From the NCBI RefSeq assembly GCF_002994045.1, contig NZ_MQUC01000003.1, positions 310,001-374,000 on the forward strand: 64,000 nucleotides of DNA. Direction: 5' to 3'. The DNA is from Nonlabens agnitus. GTDB lineage: Bacteria; Bacteroidota; Bacteroidia; Flavobacteriales; Flavobacteriaceae. The notes under the pieces are model-generated. The model had not been told where the DNA came from. It saw only the letters and a program-made list of their open reading frames with translations, and ran no database searches. The translations under genes and the position numbers were made by a program. Of this stretch, positions 18,752 to 28,272 are shown one piece after another. Each line of letters starts with the position of its first letter. The first letter of the stretch is position 1.

Positions 18752-19232
18752 AACAAAGACTTATATTCTACTCGCTGCCGTAGCCATTATCTGGGGCATT
18801 ATTATCTATAAAGTGGTTCAAGGAATGAAAGGCGACTTACCGCCGCCAATCGAATCAGTTGCAACAACCGCTTTTAATGAAGTGACCTTAAAGAAACGAG
18901 ATACGTTTAGTATTAAAGATTTACCGAAGGATCCTTTCTTGGGAATCGTTTATAAAAAGGAGCAGCCAAAAGCTAAATTCACTTCAATCACCACGGTTCC
19001 TGCAGGTGATAATCCTTACGATTCCTTCCCGCGAGTATCTTATGATGGTATATTAAAACGTCCAGGCACTACCAACAGTATTTATGTAGTGAAGATCAAT
19101 GGCAAGCAACATCTACTTAAACTTAACCAAGAGGTGGATAGTGTACGACTGACTAAGGCAAACGATAAAACTATTATTGTGCGTTATAAGAACCGAACAA
19201 AAACCATTTCTTATAATGAGACTCCTCAATAA
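18738..19232 (+). CDS. GspC/PilP-like inner-membrane clamp protein
   Basis: The 164-residue product starts with TTG inside the preceding gene. It has one N-terminal membrane helix (about residues 8-26), a linker, the PilP/GspC-type KDPFLG motif (about residues 64-69) and a small beta-rich C-terminal part (DGILKRPGTTNSIYVVKING). In T2SS, GspC links the inner-membrane platform to the secretin. Its place directly before pseudopilin genes supports the assignment. Sequence similarity is weak, as is usual for GspC. Confidence 0.6.
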   Translation: MKSNKTKTYILLAAVAIIWGIIIYKVVQGMKGDLPPPIESVATTAFNEVTLKKRDTFSIKDLPKDPFLGIVYKKEQPKAKFTSITTVPAGDNPYDSFPRVSYDGILKRPGTTNSIYVVKINGKQHLLKLNQEVDSVRLTKANDKTIIVRYKNRTKTISYNETPQ

Positions 19233-20490
19233 AGTAAATGCCGGTGCCTTACAATTTACATTAGTTGTCATTGTTCTTATAGCAACTTTATTGGCTTCTT
19301 TTGTGTTATTTATTGATATTCATCAAAAGCTGGCCTTTCAGGACGTTTTATCGGGAGAGGTCATACGGCTTACCGATAAAGGAATCACGAGAAGTTTGCT
19401 GGATTTTGAAAAGACTACTAGATCTAGTAATGAATCTTTTTATAATATTTCAGGTAGCCAATTGGGTGTATCTACAGAAAACTGGGGTCTTCTAGAAAAA
19501 GTTACCTCTAGCGCGCAGATCAAAAACAAGGCTTTTAGTAAAATTGCGCTAATCGGAGCCAAGCAAATAGGAAACAAATCCGTTGTTTTGTATATGAATG
19601 ATACTGGGTTGCCGCTATCAGTAGCCGGTAATACAAGAATAGTAGGTGATGTGTATTTGCCCAAACAAGGGGTCAAATCAACCACAGTTAATAATCAATA
19701 TTATAACAATACGGTTTTGATCCAGGGGAAACAACAAACAACGTCAGGTATTCCAGATTTAAGCCCAGAGTTCATTCAGCTCATTGTTGATTATTGTGAT
19801 TCTAAATTTCCAATTTCTGGAGACCAAGTGACGGTGTTTGAGGCTGGTATCGATTATAAAAATTCGTTTCACGATCCTTTAATGACTCTCGTTAGTTCTG
19901 AAGATGTTTATGTCAAGTCCAATGAGTTGATAGGAAATGTAATTCTATATTCTGAGAGCAAAATTGTACTATCTAAAGCATCTAAGGTAGAGGATATAAT
20001 TTTAATTGCCCCAGAGATAATAATTGAAGATGGTTTTAAGGGCACGGTGCAATGTTTTGCGAGTTCAAAGATAGCTGTAGGTGAACAAGTACAATTGAAT
20101 TACCCATCCAGCTTGGTGGTTTACGACCGTCAGGCCTTGGCCAGGACTGATGAGCCCTTCAAAAATTACATAGATATAGGAAAGAACACTAAAGTTGCGG
20201 GAAGCATTGTCTATTACGGTTTCAAACAAAACAACAACTTAGTACCACAAGTTTTGATTCGTGAAGACGCCATCGTAATAGGAGAAATCTACTGTTCTCA
20301 AAACCTACAGTTAGAAGGTACAGTTAATGGAACCATATATGCAGACAAGTTTGTACTGGAGAAATTTGGATCTACCTATCAAAACCATCTTTTGAATGCT
20401 ACCATTGATCGGTCGGGTTTACCGAAAGAGTTTATAGGAATGGTAGTAGAAGAAAACAAAACAAAAGGAGTTGCCAAATGGTTGTATTAA
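19216..20490 (+). CDS. GspK/PilX-like pseudopilus protein
   Basis: I use the ATG at 19216, which overlaps the GspC-like gene by 17 bases. The N-terminus has a short charged leader and a hydrophobic helix (GALQFTLVVIVLIATLLASF), resembling the GspK/PilX family whose members lack the usual Glu5. The following 390 residues form a periplasmic domain; the last third contains beta-helix-like stretches (KNTKVAGSIVYYGF, EGTVNGTIYADKF) reminiscent of bactofilin-type repeats. GspK sits at the pseudopilus tip with GspI and GspJ, and those two genes follow immediately. Confidence 0.55.
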   Translation: MRLLNKVNAGALQFTLVVIVLIATLLASFVLFIDIHQKLAFQDVLSGEVIRLTDKGITRSLLDFEKTTRSSNESFYNISGSQLGVSTENWGLLEKVTSSAQIKNKAFSKIALIGAKQIGNKSVVLYMNDTGLPLSVAGNTRIVGDVYLPKQGVKSTTVNNQYYNNTVLIQGKQQTTSGIPDLSPEFIQLIVDYCDSKFPISGDQVTVFEAGIDYKNSFHDPLMTLVSSEDVYVKSNELIGNVILYSESKIVLSKASKVEDIILIAPEIIIEDGFKGTVQCFASSKIAVGEQVQLNYPSSLVVYDRQALARTDEPFKNYIDIGKNTKVAGSIVYYGFKQNNNLVPQVLIREDAIVIGEIYCSQNLQLEGTVNGTIYADKFVLEKFGSTYQNHLLNATIDRSGLPKEFIGMVVEENKTKGVAKWLY

Positions 20491-20816
20491 AAAAGATAAA
20501 GGCATCCACGATTATGGAAACTATGGTAGCCACGGTGCTCATTGTAGTGATTTTTATTTTGGCCAGTCTTATTTTGAACAATCTATTCAGTAACTCCATT
20601 AAAAGGGATACGGTTCTTGTCGATGCTCGACTAACGGAATTAGAATATTCCTATCTTCATAAAAAAATAAATTTACCGTATTCCGAAACCCTGGACGATT
20701 GGAACATCGAGATAATTTCAAGGGAAGAGAACGAATTGAAAGTGGTTCTGTTTCAAGGCAGTAATGTAGATACAGGTCAATCAACAACGAAAAAGAGATA
20801 TGAAACTAACCTCTAG
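20478..20816 (+). CDS. GspI-like minor pseudopilin
   Basis: The 112-residue protein has a short positively charged leader (MVVLKKIKA) followed by STIMETMVATVLIVVIFILA. Cleavage after the Ala would place Glu at position 5 of the mature protein, the hallmark of type IV pilin-like proteins processed by prepilin peptidase. The small C-terminal domain fits GspI. The ATG overlaps the end of the preceding gene by 13 bases. Confidence 0.75.
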   Translation: MVVLKKIKASTIMETMVATVLIVVIFILASLILNNLFSNSIKRDTVLVDARLTELEYSYLHKKINLPYSETLDDWNIEIISREENELKVVLFQGSNVDTGQSTTKKRYETNL

Positions 20817-21261
20817 AATTCCAGCATATACGCTAGCTGAACTTATCGTGGTAATGATTCTTACTACCATTGTTGTGGGATTGGCATTTTCTACGTTACG
20901 TTTAGTACAATCCCATATGACTGCCATACAGGCCAATTACGATAAGAAAAGAGAGGTAGGCCAATTCAATTCCCTTATAGAACTTGATTTTAATCGGTTT
21001 AACAACATTACCTACGATAAGAACACTGATGTATTAACTTTTAAAAATCCACTTGATTCACTTAACTATCAATTTTCAGAATCCAAGATTATAATGGGAG
21101 AACAGACTTTAAATATACCCATTTCTGAAAAAGTATTTTTTTACGATGGAGAGAAACGAGAGGCAGGAGAGATAGATGCCATTAGAGTGGTTATGGATAG
21201 CCTGAATAAGGCTCAATTCTTTGTTTTTAAAGTGAATGATCCAACAAGAAAAATCAATTAA
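20800..21261 (+). CDS. GspJ-like minor pseudopilin
   Basis: The 153-residue protein has the leader MKLTSRIPA and then YTLAELIVVMILTTIVVGLA, giving Glu5 after cleavage behind the Ala. Its size and its position after the GspI-like gene and before GspF suggest GspJ, though GspH cannot be excluded. The start overlaps the preceding gene by 17 bases and the stop overlaps the next ATG by one base (TAATG). Confidence 0.72.
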   Translation: MKLTSRIPAYTLAELIVVMILTTIVVGLAFSTLRLVQSHMTAIQANYDKKREVGQFNSLIELDFNRFNNITYDKNTDVLTFKNPLDSLNYQFSESKIIMGEQTLNIPISEKVFFYDGEKREAGEIDAIRVVMDSLNKAQFFVFKVNDPTRKIN

Positions 21262-22391
21262 TGGGTTTCAAGATTGAGAACATTCAGACAGCAACTGCAA
21301 CCAAGAAAGAAACTCAAAAGGTCTCTATCTGGAAGCGAGAAATCGCCTTGTTTGGAGCTGTTTTTAATAATAAGGTTAAGGAAGAATTCTATACGGAGCT
21401 AGGAGTATTGCTGAATGCTGGCATTCAACTTAAACAAGCACTTGATTTGATTGGAACATCATTCAAAAAAGAAAGCCACAAAAGAATAGTGCATGACATA
21501 GTTGCCTCTATAGTTTTGGGTAAGAGTTTTTCCAACGCGATACAACCAATCAAAAGTTTTACGGAATATGAATATTACTCCATTCAAATAGGAGAGGAGA
21601 CGGGTACCTTACATCAGGTGGCACAACAGTTGGCAGATTTCTACACCAGAAAAAACAATCAAAGACGTCAGCTTATAGGTGCATTGATATACCCATGTAT
21701 CATATTATCGACCGCCGTGCTAGTGGTGTTATTCATGCTGCAATTTGTGGTACCCATGTTTCAAGATATTTTTGAGCAGCAGGATCTTGAATTACCCTGG
21801 ATCACCAATTTTATCATTGAAGTTTCTGAAATTGTAGGAGCTTATGGATTTTGGATATTAGTGCTGCTGGTTGGACTCCTTTTTTTCAATAAGTTTTTAT
21901 TGAAACAGGTATGGTATAAAAAATTTATGCACAATGCTCTGCTCAGGATACCCTATATAGGTGCGCTCATCAAAACGATCTACTTATCACAGTTCACCCA
22001 AGCCTTTTCACTTCTAACCATAGCTAAGGTACCTTTTGTAAATAGCATCAACTTGGTGAAAAAAATGATTGATTTTCACCCTTTAAAGGAGGCACTAGAT
22101 GCTATTGAGAAAGAAGTGATGAGAGGAACATCCATCAGTAAGAGCATGAGCTCCCACAAAATTTTTAGTAGCAAGATGATAGCCATGGTAGGCGTTGCGG
22201 AAGAGACCAACCAGAATGAGTATGTATTTAAAAAGCTCAATGAGCAATTCAATGTAGAGGTGGAGCATAAGTCAAAACTATTATCGACTGTACTAGAACC
22301 AGTAATTATAGTAATTATTGGCTTGATCGTAGGAGTTATATTGATCTCTATGTACTTGCCTATGTTTCAGTTGAGCAGTGTACTTGGTTAA
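21261..22391 (+). CDS. gspF: GspF/PilC inner-membrane platform protein
   Basis: The 376-residue protein shows the two GspF domain repeats, each with the family pattern: FYTELGVLLNAGIQLKQALD near residue 45 and SQFTQAFSLLTIAKVPFVNS near residue 240. There are three membrane segments (about residues 145-170, 190-215 and 350-372). GspF links the cytoplasmic ATPase GspE to pseudopilus assembly. It is the last gene of the plus-strand block and faces the GspM-like gene across a 110-base gap. Confidence 0.9.
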   Translation: MGFKIENIQTATATKKETQKVSIWKREIALFGAVFNNKVKEEFYTELGVLLNAGIQLKQALDLIGTSFKKESHKRIVHDIVASIVLGKSFSNAIQPIKSFTEYEYYSIQIGEETGTLHQVAQQLADFYTRKNNQRRQLIGALIYPCIILSTAVLVVLFMLQFVVPMFQDIFEQQDLELPWITNFIIEVSEIVGAYGFWILVLLVGLLFFNKFLLKQVWYKKFMHNALLRIPYIGALIKTIYLSQFTQAFSLLTIAKVPFVNSINLVKKMIDFHPLKEALDAIEKEVMRGTSISKSMSSHKIFSSKMIAMVGVAEETNQNEYVFKKLNEQFNVEVEHKSKLLSTVLEPVIIVIIGLIVGVILISMYLPMFQLSSVLG

Positions 22392-22467
22392 ATTGATTAA
22401 GCATTGAACGGATATGATATCGAGATAGGGGTCACATTACTATGTCAACATCCATTTTTAGGGGTTT

Positions 22468-22483
22468 CGCTTTCGCGAAAGCG
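22468..22483. repeat. CGCTTTCGCGAAAGCG palindrome between convergent blocks
   Basis: A perfect 16-base inverted repeat lies between the stop of gspF (plus) and the stop of the GspM-like gene (minus). As a hairpin in both transcripts it could help to end both, although no U-run follows. Confidence 0.9.
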
Positions 22484-22504
22484 AGATACTGAAAAAAGGC
22501 ATGT

Positions 22505-23026
22505 TTAAAAGGTTTGTTCAGAATAACTAATAAATATTTCTGCCTGTAAGTATTTATTGTTCTCCTTATAATTTTTCTCAACCTTAAAGTTTAAATGTCT
22601 TACTCTACCAACGAGTACGTTTTGCTCCAATAGATAAATCGTCTTATTAATATCATTAAAATTCCCTTCTACTATAAATCTATACGTTTTCGTGCGAATA
22701 TTATTTTCCTCAAACGTATGAGGTTTTTCATAGGCCACTAAACGTACTCCAACAGAATCTTGAATCCCATTTAAAATCTCTAATAAGCCTTTACGTGTTG
22801 TGGCTACATCAATGTTGTTTTCCAGCAGTATAGCATCATAATCCTTTTCCCTCTTACGGAGCATGAGTAGACTGTTCTTTATCTGCTCATATTTTTGAGT
22901 GTTTAATTTTAAAACATTCAGTTCGTTTTTTTTATCCATTGTTTTTTTAATGGCAAGGCTATAGCATGCCCAAACTAAGATTACAAAATATAAGACTAGG
23001 AGAACTTCCTTTTTATATTTTTTCAT
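22505..23026 (-). CDS. GspM/PilO-like platform protein
   Basis: The 173-residue protein has an N-terminal membrane helix (about residues 7-26), a coiled-coil (about 30-70) and a small ferredoxin-like C-terminal domain, the architecture of GspM/PilO. It overlaps the GspL/PilN-like gene by 14 bases, matching the usual L-M or N-O order. Primary sequence is poorly conserved in this family, so the call rests on architecture and position. Confidence 0.65.
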   Translation of the reverse strand: MKKYKKEVLLVLYFVILVWACYSLAIKKTMDKKNELNVLKLNTQKYEQIKNSLLMLRKREKDYDAILLENNIDVATTRKGLLEILNGIQDSVGVRLVAYEKPHTFEENNIRTKTYRFIVEGNFNDINKTIYLLEQNVLVGRVRHLNFKVEKNYKENNKYLQAEIFISYSEQTF

Positions 23027-24227
23027 GGATACTAATCTTTATGGTGAATTCAGATTGTTCCAAGTTTTGCGAACCGTATTGAATAACTTCTACCTGACTT
23101 ACCTCTTCCAAGTTTTCTAAAAATGAGTACCAACGTGTAAAATCCATATTGTTCCCACTGAAACCTTTGATAGTCATTGTATTATTTTCATAAAGGATGC
23201 GCTCTGTAGGTTTAACCATCTTTGTTAACGGTTGGTATACTAGTTCATTAAGTTCAATAGATTTAGGTAGTTCTAATAGCGCTGTGTACAGTAGCTTTGA
23301 AGTTTGAGAACTTCCATTGGACATCGCAAGAGACATCAACACTTCTTTTGCTTGAACACTGGAGGTCAACTTTGACATTTGCATTTCTTCAATATTATGG
23401 TCTATTGACTTTTGTTTTAATTTTTCAGTTTGATCAAAATAGGTACTGTACAGAACAAAATTGATCAGAAGAATTAAAAAGGTAGTAACTGTCATCCCTA
23501 AAAATAAACTTTTACGTAATCGAAATCGTTGAAATTGACTCTTCAGCTCGTCGTTCAACTGATCTAAATTACACGTGATGCTTGGATTTTGAATAATACT
23601 TTGTAAAGCAGCTGCGAAGGACATTAGGTAAGCATCACTCACATTTATACCGTTGATATCATGAGAGGTATTGTCACTTGTCGAGGACCCACGAGTCAAA
23701 TTGAGTTGTTTTTCCTCATCAATACTTAGTATACCCCTCGACGTATGGTAAGTTTGACCTTTCATGAACGGAATGATATTCTGTAGGAATCGAAATCCAA
23801 TTGAAAGATTGATAATTGTAACCTTATGATCTCTCAATTTATTAAGAATGTTATCAATTTGATCCTTTCTGATAATATTCAAATGAAACTGATGCTGGTC
23901 AGTAGATATTTCATAGTTGAATTGGCTTACATCTATATCTGGAAAGGACCTCCTTAAAACTTGATTTTCTTCATTTTCTTGTACCGTGCTAACTTTATAA
24001 AGAATATTTGAGGTTGTTAGAACTAAGTTTGCCTGTATGTTTTTATCGATTTTCTCCTCTAGCTCCTTTAGGCAGCTAACTTCAAATTGATCTACTATCT
24101 TTATTTCTCCTTTACTTTTTTTTAATGATGTGAAATAATAATAATCAGTTCCATTAATAGAGCTTACTTCAATACCATTATAGGTATTGTGGTAAAAATG
24201 ATAATTTAATAATTTGGTGATTATCAT
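23013..24227 (-). CDS. GspL-like (PilM/PilN-type) assembly platform protein
   Basis: The 404-residue protein has a long N-terminal cytoplasmic part (about 235 residues), one membrane helix (LFLGMTVTTFLILLINFVLY, about 240-260), a coiled coil and a periplasmic ferredoxin-like end. GspL has exactly this topology and binds GspE on the inside and GspM outside. Start and stop overlap its neighbours by a few bases (ATGA type with the secretin gene), consistent with one operon. Confidence 0.65.
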   Translation of the reverse strand: MIITKLLNYHFYHNTYNGIEVSSINGTDYYYFTSLKKSKGEIKIVDQFEVSCLKELEEKIDKNIQANLVLTTSNILYKVSTVQENEENQVLRRSFPDIDVSQFNYEISTDQHQFHLNIIRKDQIDNILNKLRDHKVTIINLSIGFRFLQNIIPFMKGQTYHTSRGILSIDEEKQLNLTRGSSTSDNTSHDINGINVSDAYLMSFAAALQSIIQNPSITCNLDQLNDELKSQFQRFRLRKSLFLGMTVTTFLILLINFVLYSTYFDQTEKLKQKSIDHNIEEMQMSKLTSSVQAKEVLMSLAMSNGSSQTSKLLYTALLELPKSIELNELVYQPLTKMVKPTERILYENNTMTIKGFSGNNMDFTRWYSFLENLEEVSQVEVIQYGSQNLEQSEFTIKISIHEKI

Positions 24228-26380
24228 TTAATGATGGTAGGTTTTATCAAGACGGTAAGCTTAGCTTTTCTACCTTCTCTAACGCGCTGACTAAATAGCC
24301 ATTTTATAACGGGTATTCTTGCTAAAAAGGGAACACCGCTACCTGAATTATTAGAGCTTTGCTCTTCTAGACCTCCCAAAATAACAATGTCTTGATCCTT
24401 TACTCTTATAATTGAGCTGAACTCTCTGGAACTAATGTCTGGTGGGGCATTTTGAGAGATTCTAGTTCCAAAGGTAGATTGAATTACAGAAATATCAAGA
24501 GTCACTTGGCCATCACCCGAAACCAAGGGTTTAATAGTTATCCCTAGTTCGGCATCAATAGGCACAAAATTTACCACAGTTTGCGTGACTGGGTTATCTG
24601 CTCCTATTATCGCTTGTTCCGTAATCGTATAATACGAAGTATTTCCATTTGAAAAAGTAGCTCTGTGTCCATTAAGTGTAGAAAGCTTTGGAGTGGATCG
24701 AATCTTTAAATTGCCATTACTTTCCATTGCTTTGATTGTTACAAAAAAGTTGGGAATCACCTTACCGAGGTTAAAAGAGCCAAATCCATCAAAACCGCCG
24801 ATAACCCTATTCAATGTACTGGCTCCTATATTTAAATCAGTTTCTGGAAAAATTCTTCCTTGTGTAGTAGTAGGTGCATCGTTTATTCCCCAACTAACAC
24901 CAGTTTCCACAATCGAGGATTGATTTACCTCCAAAATCATCACTTCGATTAAAACAACTGGTACAGGTTTGTCAATTTTTGAAATGAACTCTTTAAACAC
25001 ATTAATTTTAGAACTGGTGCCATTGACATAAAAGCTATTTAACTCATAATCTACCTTTATATCTAATCCTTTCTTTACTTCATCTGGAAGTATGCTTATT
25101 ATAGCTTCCGCTTTATTTGCATATTCGCCGAAAGTTTCTCCTATGTTAGAGTTTATGGCACTTCTGTTATTTTGATTTCTATTTTGTGCCGTGTTAGAGA
25201 AATTGTTGGATGGATTATTTCCAAAAGCATTACTAAAACTATTATTTCGATTGAAGCTATTTGTATTACCACCAGAAGGGTCTGACAACAATTCTATCGA
25301 CCTGTGCTGCATTTGAACCACCGCAACCTCTCTAGTAGAAAGTTGGTTGTTGAAACCGAAGTAGTAAACATTATTTTCTTTCTTAAACGTGTAGAAGAGT
25401 TCACTATTTTCTGCTTGTGGATTGTTACTATTATTGACAGAGTTTTGACTTGAGACTATTTTTTGCTCAAATATTTTAACTAGAAAATCATCAAATGATA
25501 TAGACTTTCTAGAAAAAGTAACAGTACCAGCCTCGCTTAACGGGCTTGCGATAAATGTATCTAGATTTAATGCCTCAGTAAGTTGTAGTATGACGCGCTC
25601 AACATTAGCATCTACTAAGTCCACCTTAATTATTTTCCTTACAGGGTCTAAGACTTCAAAGCTTTTGTTTGAGGTAGTGCTATAGTTTCTACCTTCATAA
25701 GCGATATTGTTTGATTCAGGATTCCCATTACTCGTTATATTTCTAAATAAATAAAATCCATCTTCTGACTTCTCTACAAATAAATTATTTGCGATGGCAA
25801 TCTGTTTCATCGCGTTCTCAAATGGAGTATTATTGATAAAAACTGTTATCTTTTTGTTTTGCAGTGCTGGTTCAAAAACTAGGTTTCTACCGCTAACTTC
25901 GGTAATGGTTTTAAACACTTTATATAATTCATCATTTTGAGCATCTACAGAAATGGTATTATCTAAAGGTTCGTATTTAACAGGAATAATTCGTTCTTCA
26001 ATGACCGCTTGTGGTGGTTGATATTTAGATATTGATAAAATATTACCGGTAATATCAATATCTAGACTGTACTCTTTACTTAGAAATACGATCAAGTCCA
26101 AAGCATTTACATCATTAAAATTGTTGATTATAAATAAATTGCTTAGTTCTTGGGAAACATTGATGTTGATATTGTTTATTTCAGCTACTGCCAGCAGAAA
26201 GTTATCCAACGAAACATTCCTAACTGCAAAATCGGTTTTAACTTTTTCATTAAGTCCTGGAACCTCCGAGGATAGTGCGATTAATTTTTGCTCGATGGCA
26301 TTTATTCTATCAATGTTTTCAACTTGAGAATACCCAAAAGCACTTATAAATAGTATTACTAAGAAAAACCTTTCTTTCAT
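24224..26380 (-). CDS. gspD: Secretin GspD
   Basis: The 718-residue protein has a signal peptide (cut near residue 18, FGYS/Q), N0 and N1-type domains, a low-complexity Asn/Ser-rich linker (about residues 365-405), and a C-terminal secretin domain. Secretin signatures are clear: VLIEVMILEVNQSS, STPKLSTLNGHRATF, the glycine-rich DIVILGGLEE and VPFLARIPVIKWLF. It forms the outer-membrane gate. The gene lies between GspE and the GspL-like gene. The Asn-rich linker is unusual compared with proteobacterial GspD. Confidence 0.93.
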   Translation of the reverse strand: MKERFFLVILFISAFGYSQVENIDRINAIEQKLIALSSEVPGLNEKVKTDFAVRNVSLDNFLLAVAEINNININVSQELSNLFIINNFNDVNALDLIVFLSKEYSLDIDITGNILSISKYQPPQAVIEERIIPVKYEPLDNTISVDAQNDELYKVFKTITEVSGRNLVFEPALQNKKITVFINNTPFENAMKQIAIANNLFVEKSEDGFYLFRNITSNGNPESNNIAYEGRNYSTTSNKSFEVLDPVRKIIKVDLVDANVERVILQLTEALNLDTFIASPLSEAGTVTFSRKSISFDDFLVKIFEQKIVSSQNSVNNSNNPQAENSELFYTFKKENNVYYFGFNNQLSTREVAVVQMQHRSIELLSDPSGGNTNSFNRNNSFSNAFGNNPSNNFSNTAQNRNQNNRSAINSNIGETFGEYANKAEAIISILPDEVKKGLDIKVDYELNSFYVNGTSSKINVFKEFISKIDKPVPVVLIEVMILEVNQSSIVETGVSWGINDAPTTTQGRIFPETDLNIGASTLNRVIGGFDGFGSFNLGKVIPNFFVTIKAMESNGNLKIRSTPKLSTLNGHRATFSNGNTSYYTITEQAIIGADNPVTQTVVNFVPIDAELGITIKPLVSGDGQVTLDISVIQSTFGTRISQNAPPDISSREFSSIIRVKDQDIVILGGLEEQSSNNSGSGVPFLARIPVIKWLFSQRVREGRKAKLTVLIKPTIIK

Positions 26381-26386
26381 GACTCG

Positions 26387-27796
26387 CTAATCAATTAATA
26401 ATGGATATGCTTCTTCAATCGACGTGACTCCGTTTTTAATCAAACGAACAGCATTTTCCTTTAACGTCGGAATAGAGTTTTTCTCAAGATATTGAAGTAT
26501 GTTAAGCTCATTCAATTTTATTTTTTCGGTCAACTCTTTTGAAACAGCAAGAACTTCATATAGAGCTTGTCTTCCCGTGTATCCGGTATGGTGACATCTG
26601 TCACAGCCCTGAGCTGTGTAATGAATGATCAGATCTTTAGGTATTTCAAAACTCTTTGGGAATAGATTGGCTTCAATAGGCATTTTTCTGCAGCAGTAGG
26701 GACATAATTTTCGTACGAGCCTTTGAGCCACACTTATGTTGAGAACGCTAGCAATTAAAAAAGCAGGAACCCCCATATCAATTAAACGGGAAATAGTTGC
26801 CCAAGAGTCATTTGTGTGTATTGTAGAAAGTACCAAGTGTCCAGTTAATGCTGCCCTGATGGCCATATTTGCTGTTTCACGATCTCGAATTTCACCAACC
26901 ATTATAATATCCGGATCTTGTCTCAGAAATGTTCTCATAGTACTGCTAAAATCTAAACCTATATTTTCTTTTAGTTGAACCTGATTAACACCTGCTAGAG
27001 TATATTCTATGGGGTCCTCAATGGTAAGAATATTATTCTGACCCGTGTTTAACAATTTTAGAGTTGCGTACAAAGTCGTGGTTTTTCCAGATCCTGTAGG
27101 TCCAGAAATCAGTACGATCCCATTGGGCTTTCTTATGGCCTCTTTGTAAAGCACCAACTGATTTTCACCGAAGCCCAAGGAATCAATAGAGACATCATCC
27201 ACATCCTTTTTAAGAATCCTCAAAACCATTTTTTCTCCATAAAGTGTTGGTAACGAAGAAACTCTTATATCAAACTCATTACTATAAAGTTTCATAGTGA
27301 TTCTTCCATCCTGTGGAAGACGTTTTTCAGAAATATCCAGTCCTGCTCTGATCTTAAGTTTGTTAATGATAATCGGAAACTCTTTGACGTCTACTATGTA
27401 TTGTTCATTTAGTTTACCATCAATTCTAAATCTAATTCTGCATCTATTTTCATAAGGCTCGAGATGAATATCACTGCTTTCGAGACTTCTAGCAGATTGA
27501 ATTATTTTTTCCACAAAATCATCATTGAAATGAAATTGTTTAATGGCATTATCACTGGCCTGCCGGTAATTGACGCTAAGAAATTTATCTACAGTGGTAG
27601 AATCTTCATCTATGAGTCTAATGGGTTGATTCAAAACGACGGACAATTCTCTCTCTAGATCTTTATTGGTTTGATCTGTTTTAAAAACAATTGTTTCATG
27701 ATCAATGTGATCAGGGATGATACGGTAGTGATTTGCCTGATCACTGGAAATCACCTGCTTGAGATTGGTCTCAATACGCCATGAGCTATCAGTCAT
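26387..27796 (-). CDS. gspE: GspE/PilB-type secretion ATPase
   Basis: The 469-residue protein has the GspE motifs in order: an Asp/His box region (SDIHLEPYENRCRIRFRIDG, about 105-125), Walker A GPTGSGKTTT (about 232), the Asp box and Walker B (DPDIIMVGEIRD, about 290) and a tetracysteine zinc site (CPYC near 365 and CDRC near 396). It powers pseudopilus assembly from the cytoplasm. It is four bases away from overlap with the prepilin peptidase gene upstream (ATGA-type overlap at 27793-27796) and lies six bases before gspD. Confidence 0.95.
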   Translation of the reverse strand: MTDSSWRIETNLKQVISSDQANHYRIIPDHIDHETIVFKTDQTNKDLERELSVVLNQPIRLIDEDSTTVDKFLSVNYRQASDNAIKQFHFNDDFVEKIIQSARSLESSDIHLEPYENRCRIRFRIDGKLNEQYIVDVKEFPIIINKLKIRAGLDISEKRLPQDGRITMKLYSNEFDIRVSSLPTLYGEKMVLRILKKDVDDVSIDSLGFGENQLVLYKEAIRKPNGIVLISGPTGSGKTTTLYATLKLLNTGQNNILTIEDPIEYTLAGVNQVQLKENIGLDFSSTMRTFLRQDPDIIMVGEIRDRETANMAIRAALTGHLVLSTIHTNDSWATISRLIDMGVPAFLIASVLNISVAQRLVRKLCPYCCRKMPIEANLFPKSFEIPKDLIIHYTAQGCDRCHHTGYTGRQALYEVLAVSKELTEKIKLNELNILQYLEKNSIPTLKENAVRLIKNGVTSIEEAYPLLID

Positions 27797-28272
27797 ATTG
27801 AAAAATTATATGGTGTAAGATTTGCAAAATAGGCTAGGTAGCTCAAACCAAAAATAAGAGATAAGTTGCCGGCAAGGGGAACCGTTTCATATTTAGATGA
27901 TTTTTGTAAAATTAGATGCATCAGTAGGCTAAGGAACAAGCCAATTACGAATATTATTATAAATGAAACCGTTGAAAATGTAAAACATAAAGCGTATAGA
28001 GAAAGTACGTCGCCGAGGCCAAGCGATTGATCAATTGACGTTCTCATTTTTAATTTGATATATAAAAATATCACGCAAAGAATTGACGTAATGAGCAAGA
28101 GATTAAGTGTAATAGAAATCAAAAAATGATCAAAAGTAGTATTGTAAAAAAATATAGTTCCTGCAAGTAAGGCTACAAAAGGGAAAAGTATCCAATAAAC
28201 TTCTCTGTCCCGAATATCTTGGAGGAAGATAGCAAATAGAGCAATTAAGATTAATGCTTTTATAAAAAGCAT
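27793..28272 (-). CDS. gspO: Minimal prepilin peptidase (A24 family, GspO)
   Basis: The 159-residue membrane protein contains both catalytic aspartates of the A24 family: QDIRDREV near residue 19 and GLGDVLSL near residue 86 (GxGD motif), with about six membrane segments. It lacks the N-terminal methyltransferase domain of bifunctional PilD/GspO, so it should cut but may not methylate pseudopilins. It processes the GspG, GspI and GspJ-like proteins encoded here. It is packed directly against the major pseudopilin gene. Confidence 0.88.
   Translation of the reverse strand: MLFIKALILIALFAIFLQDIRDREVYWILFPFVALLAGTIFFYNTTFDHFLISITLNLLLITSILCVIFLYIKLKMRTSIDQSLGLGDVLSLYALCFTFSTVSFIIIFVIGLFLSLLMHLILQKSSKYETVPLAGNLSLIFGLSYLAYFANLTPYNFSI

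Noticed and set aside
22468..22483. The palindrome as a general rho-independent terminator
   Set aside because: Copies also lie between divergent genes and inside genes, and no U-run follows, so termination cannot be the common role.
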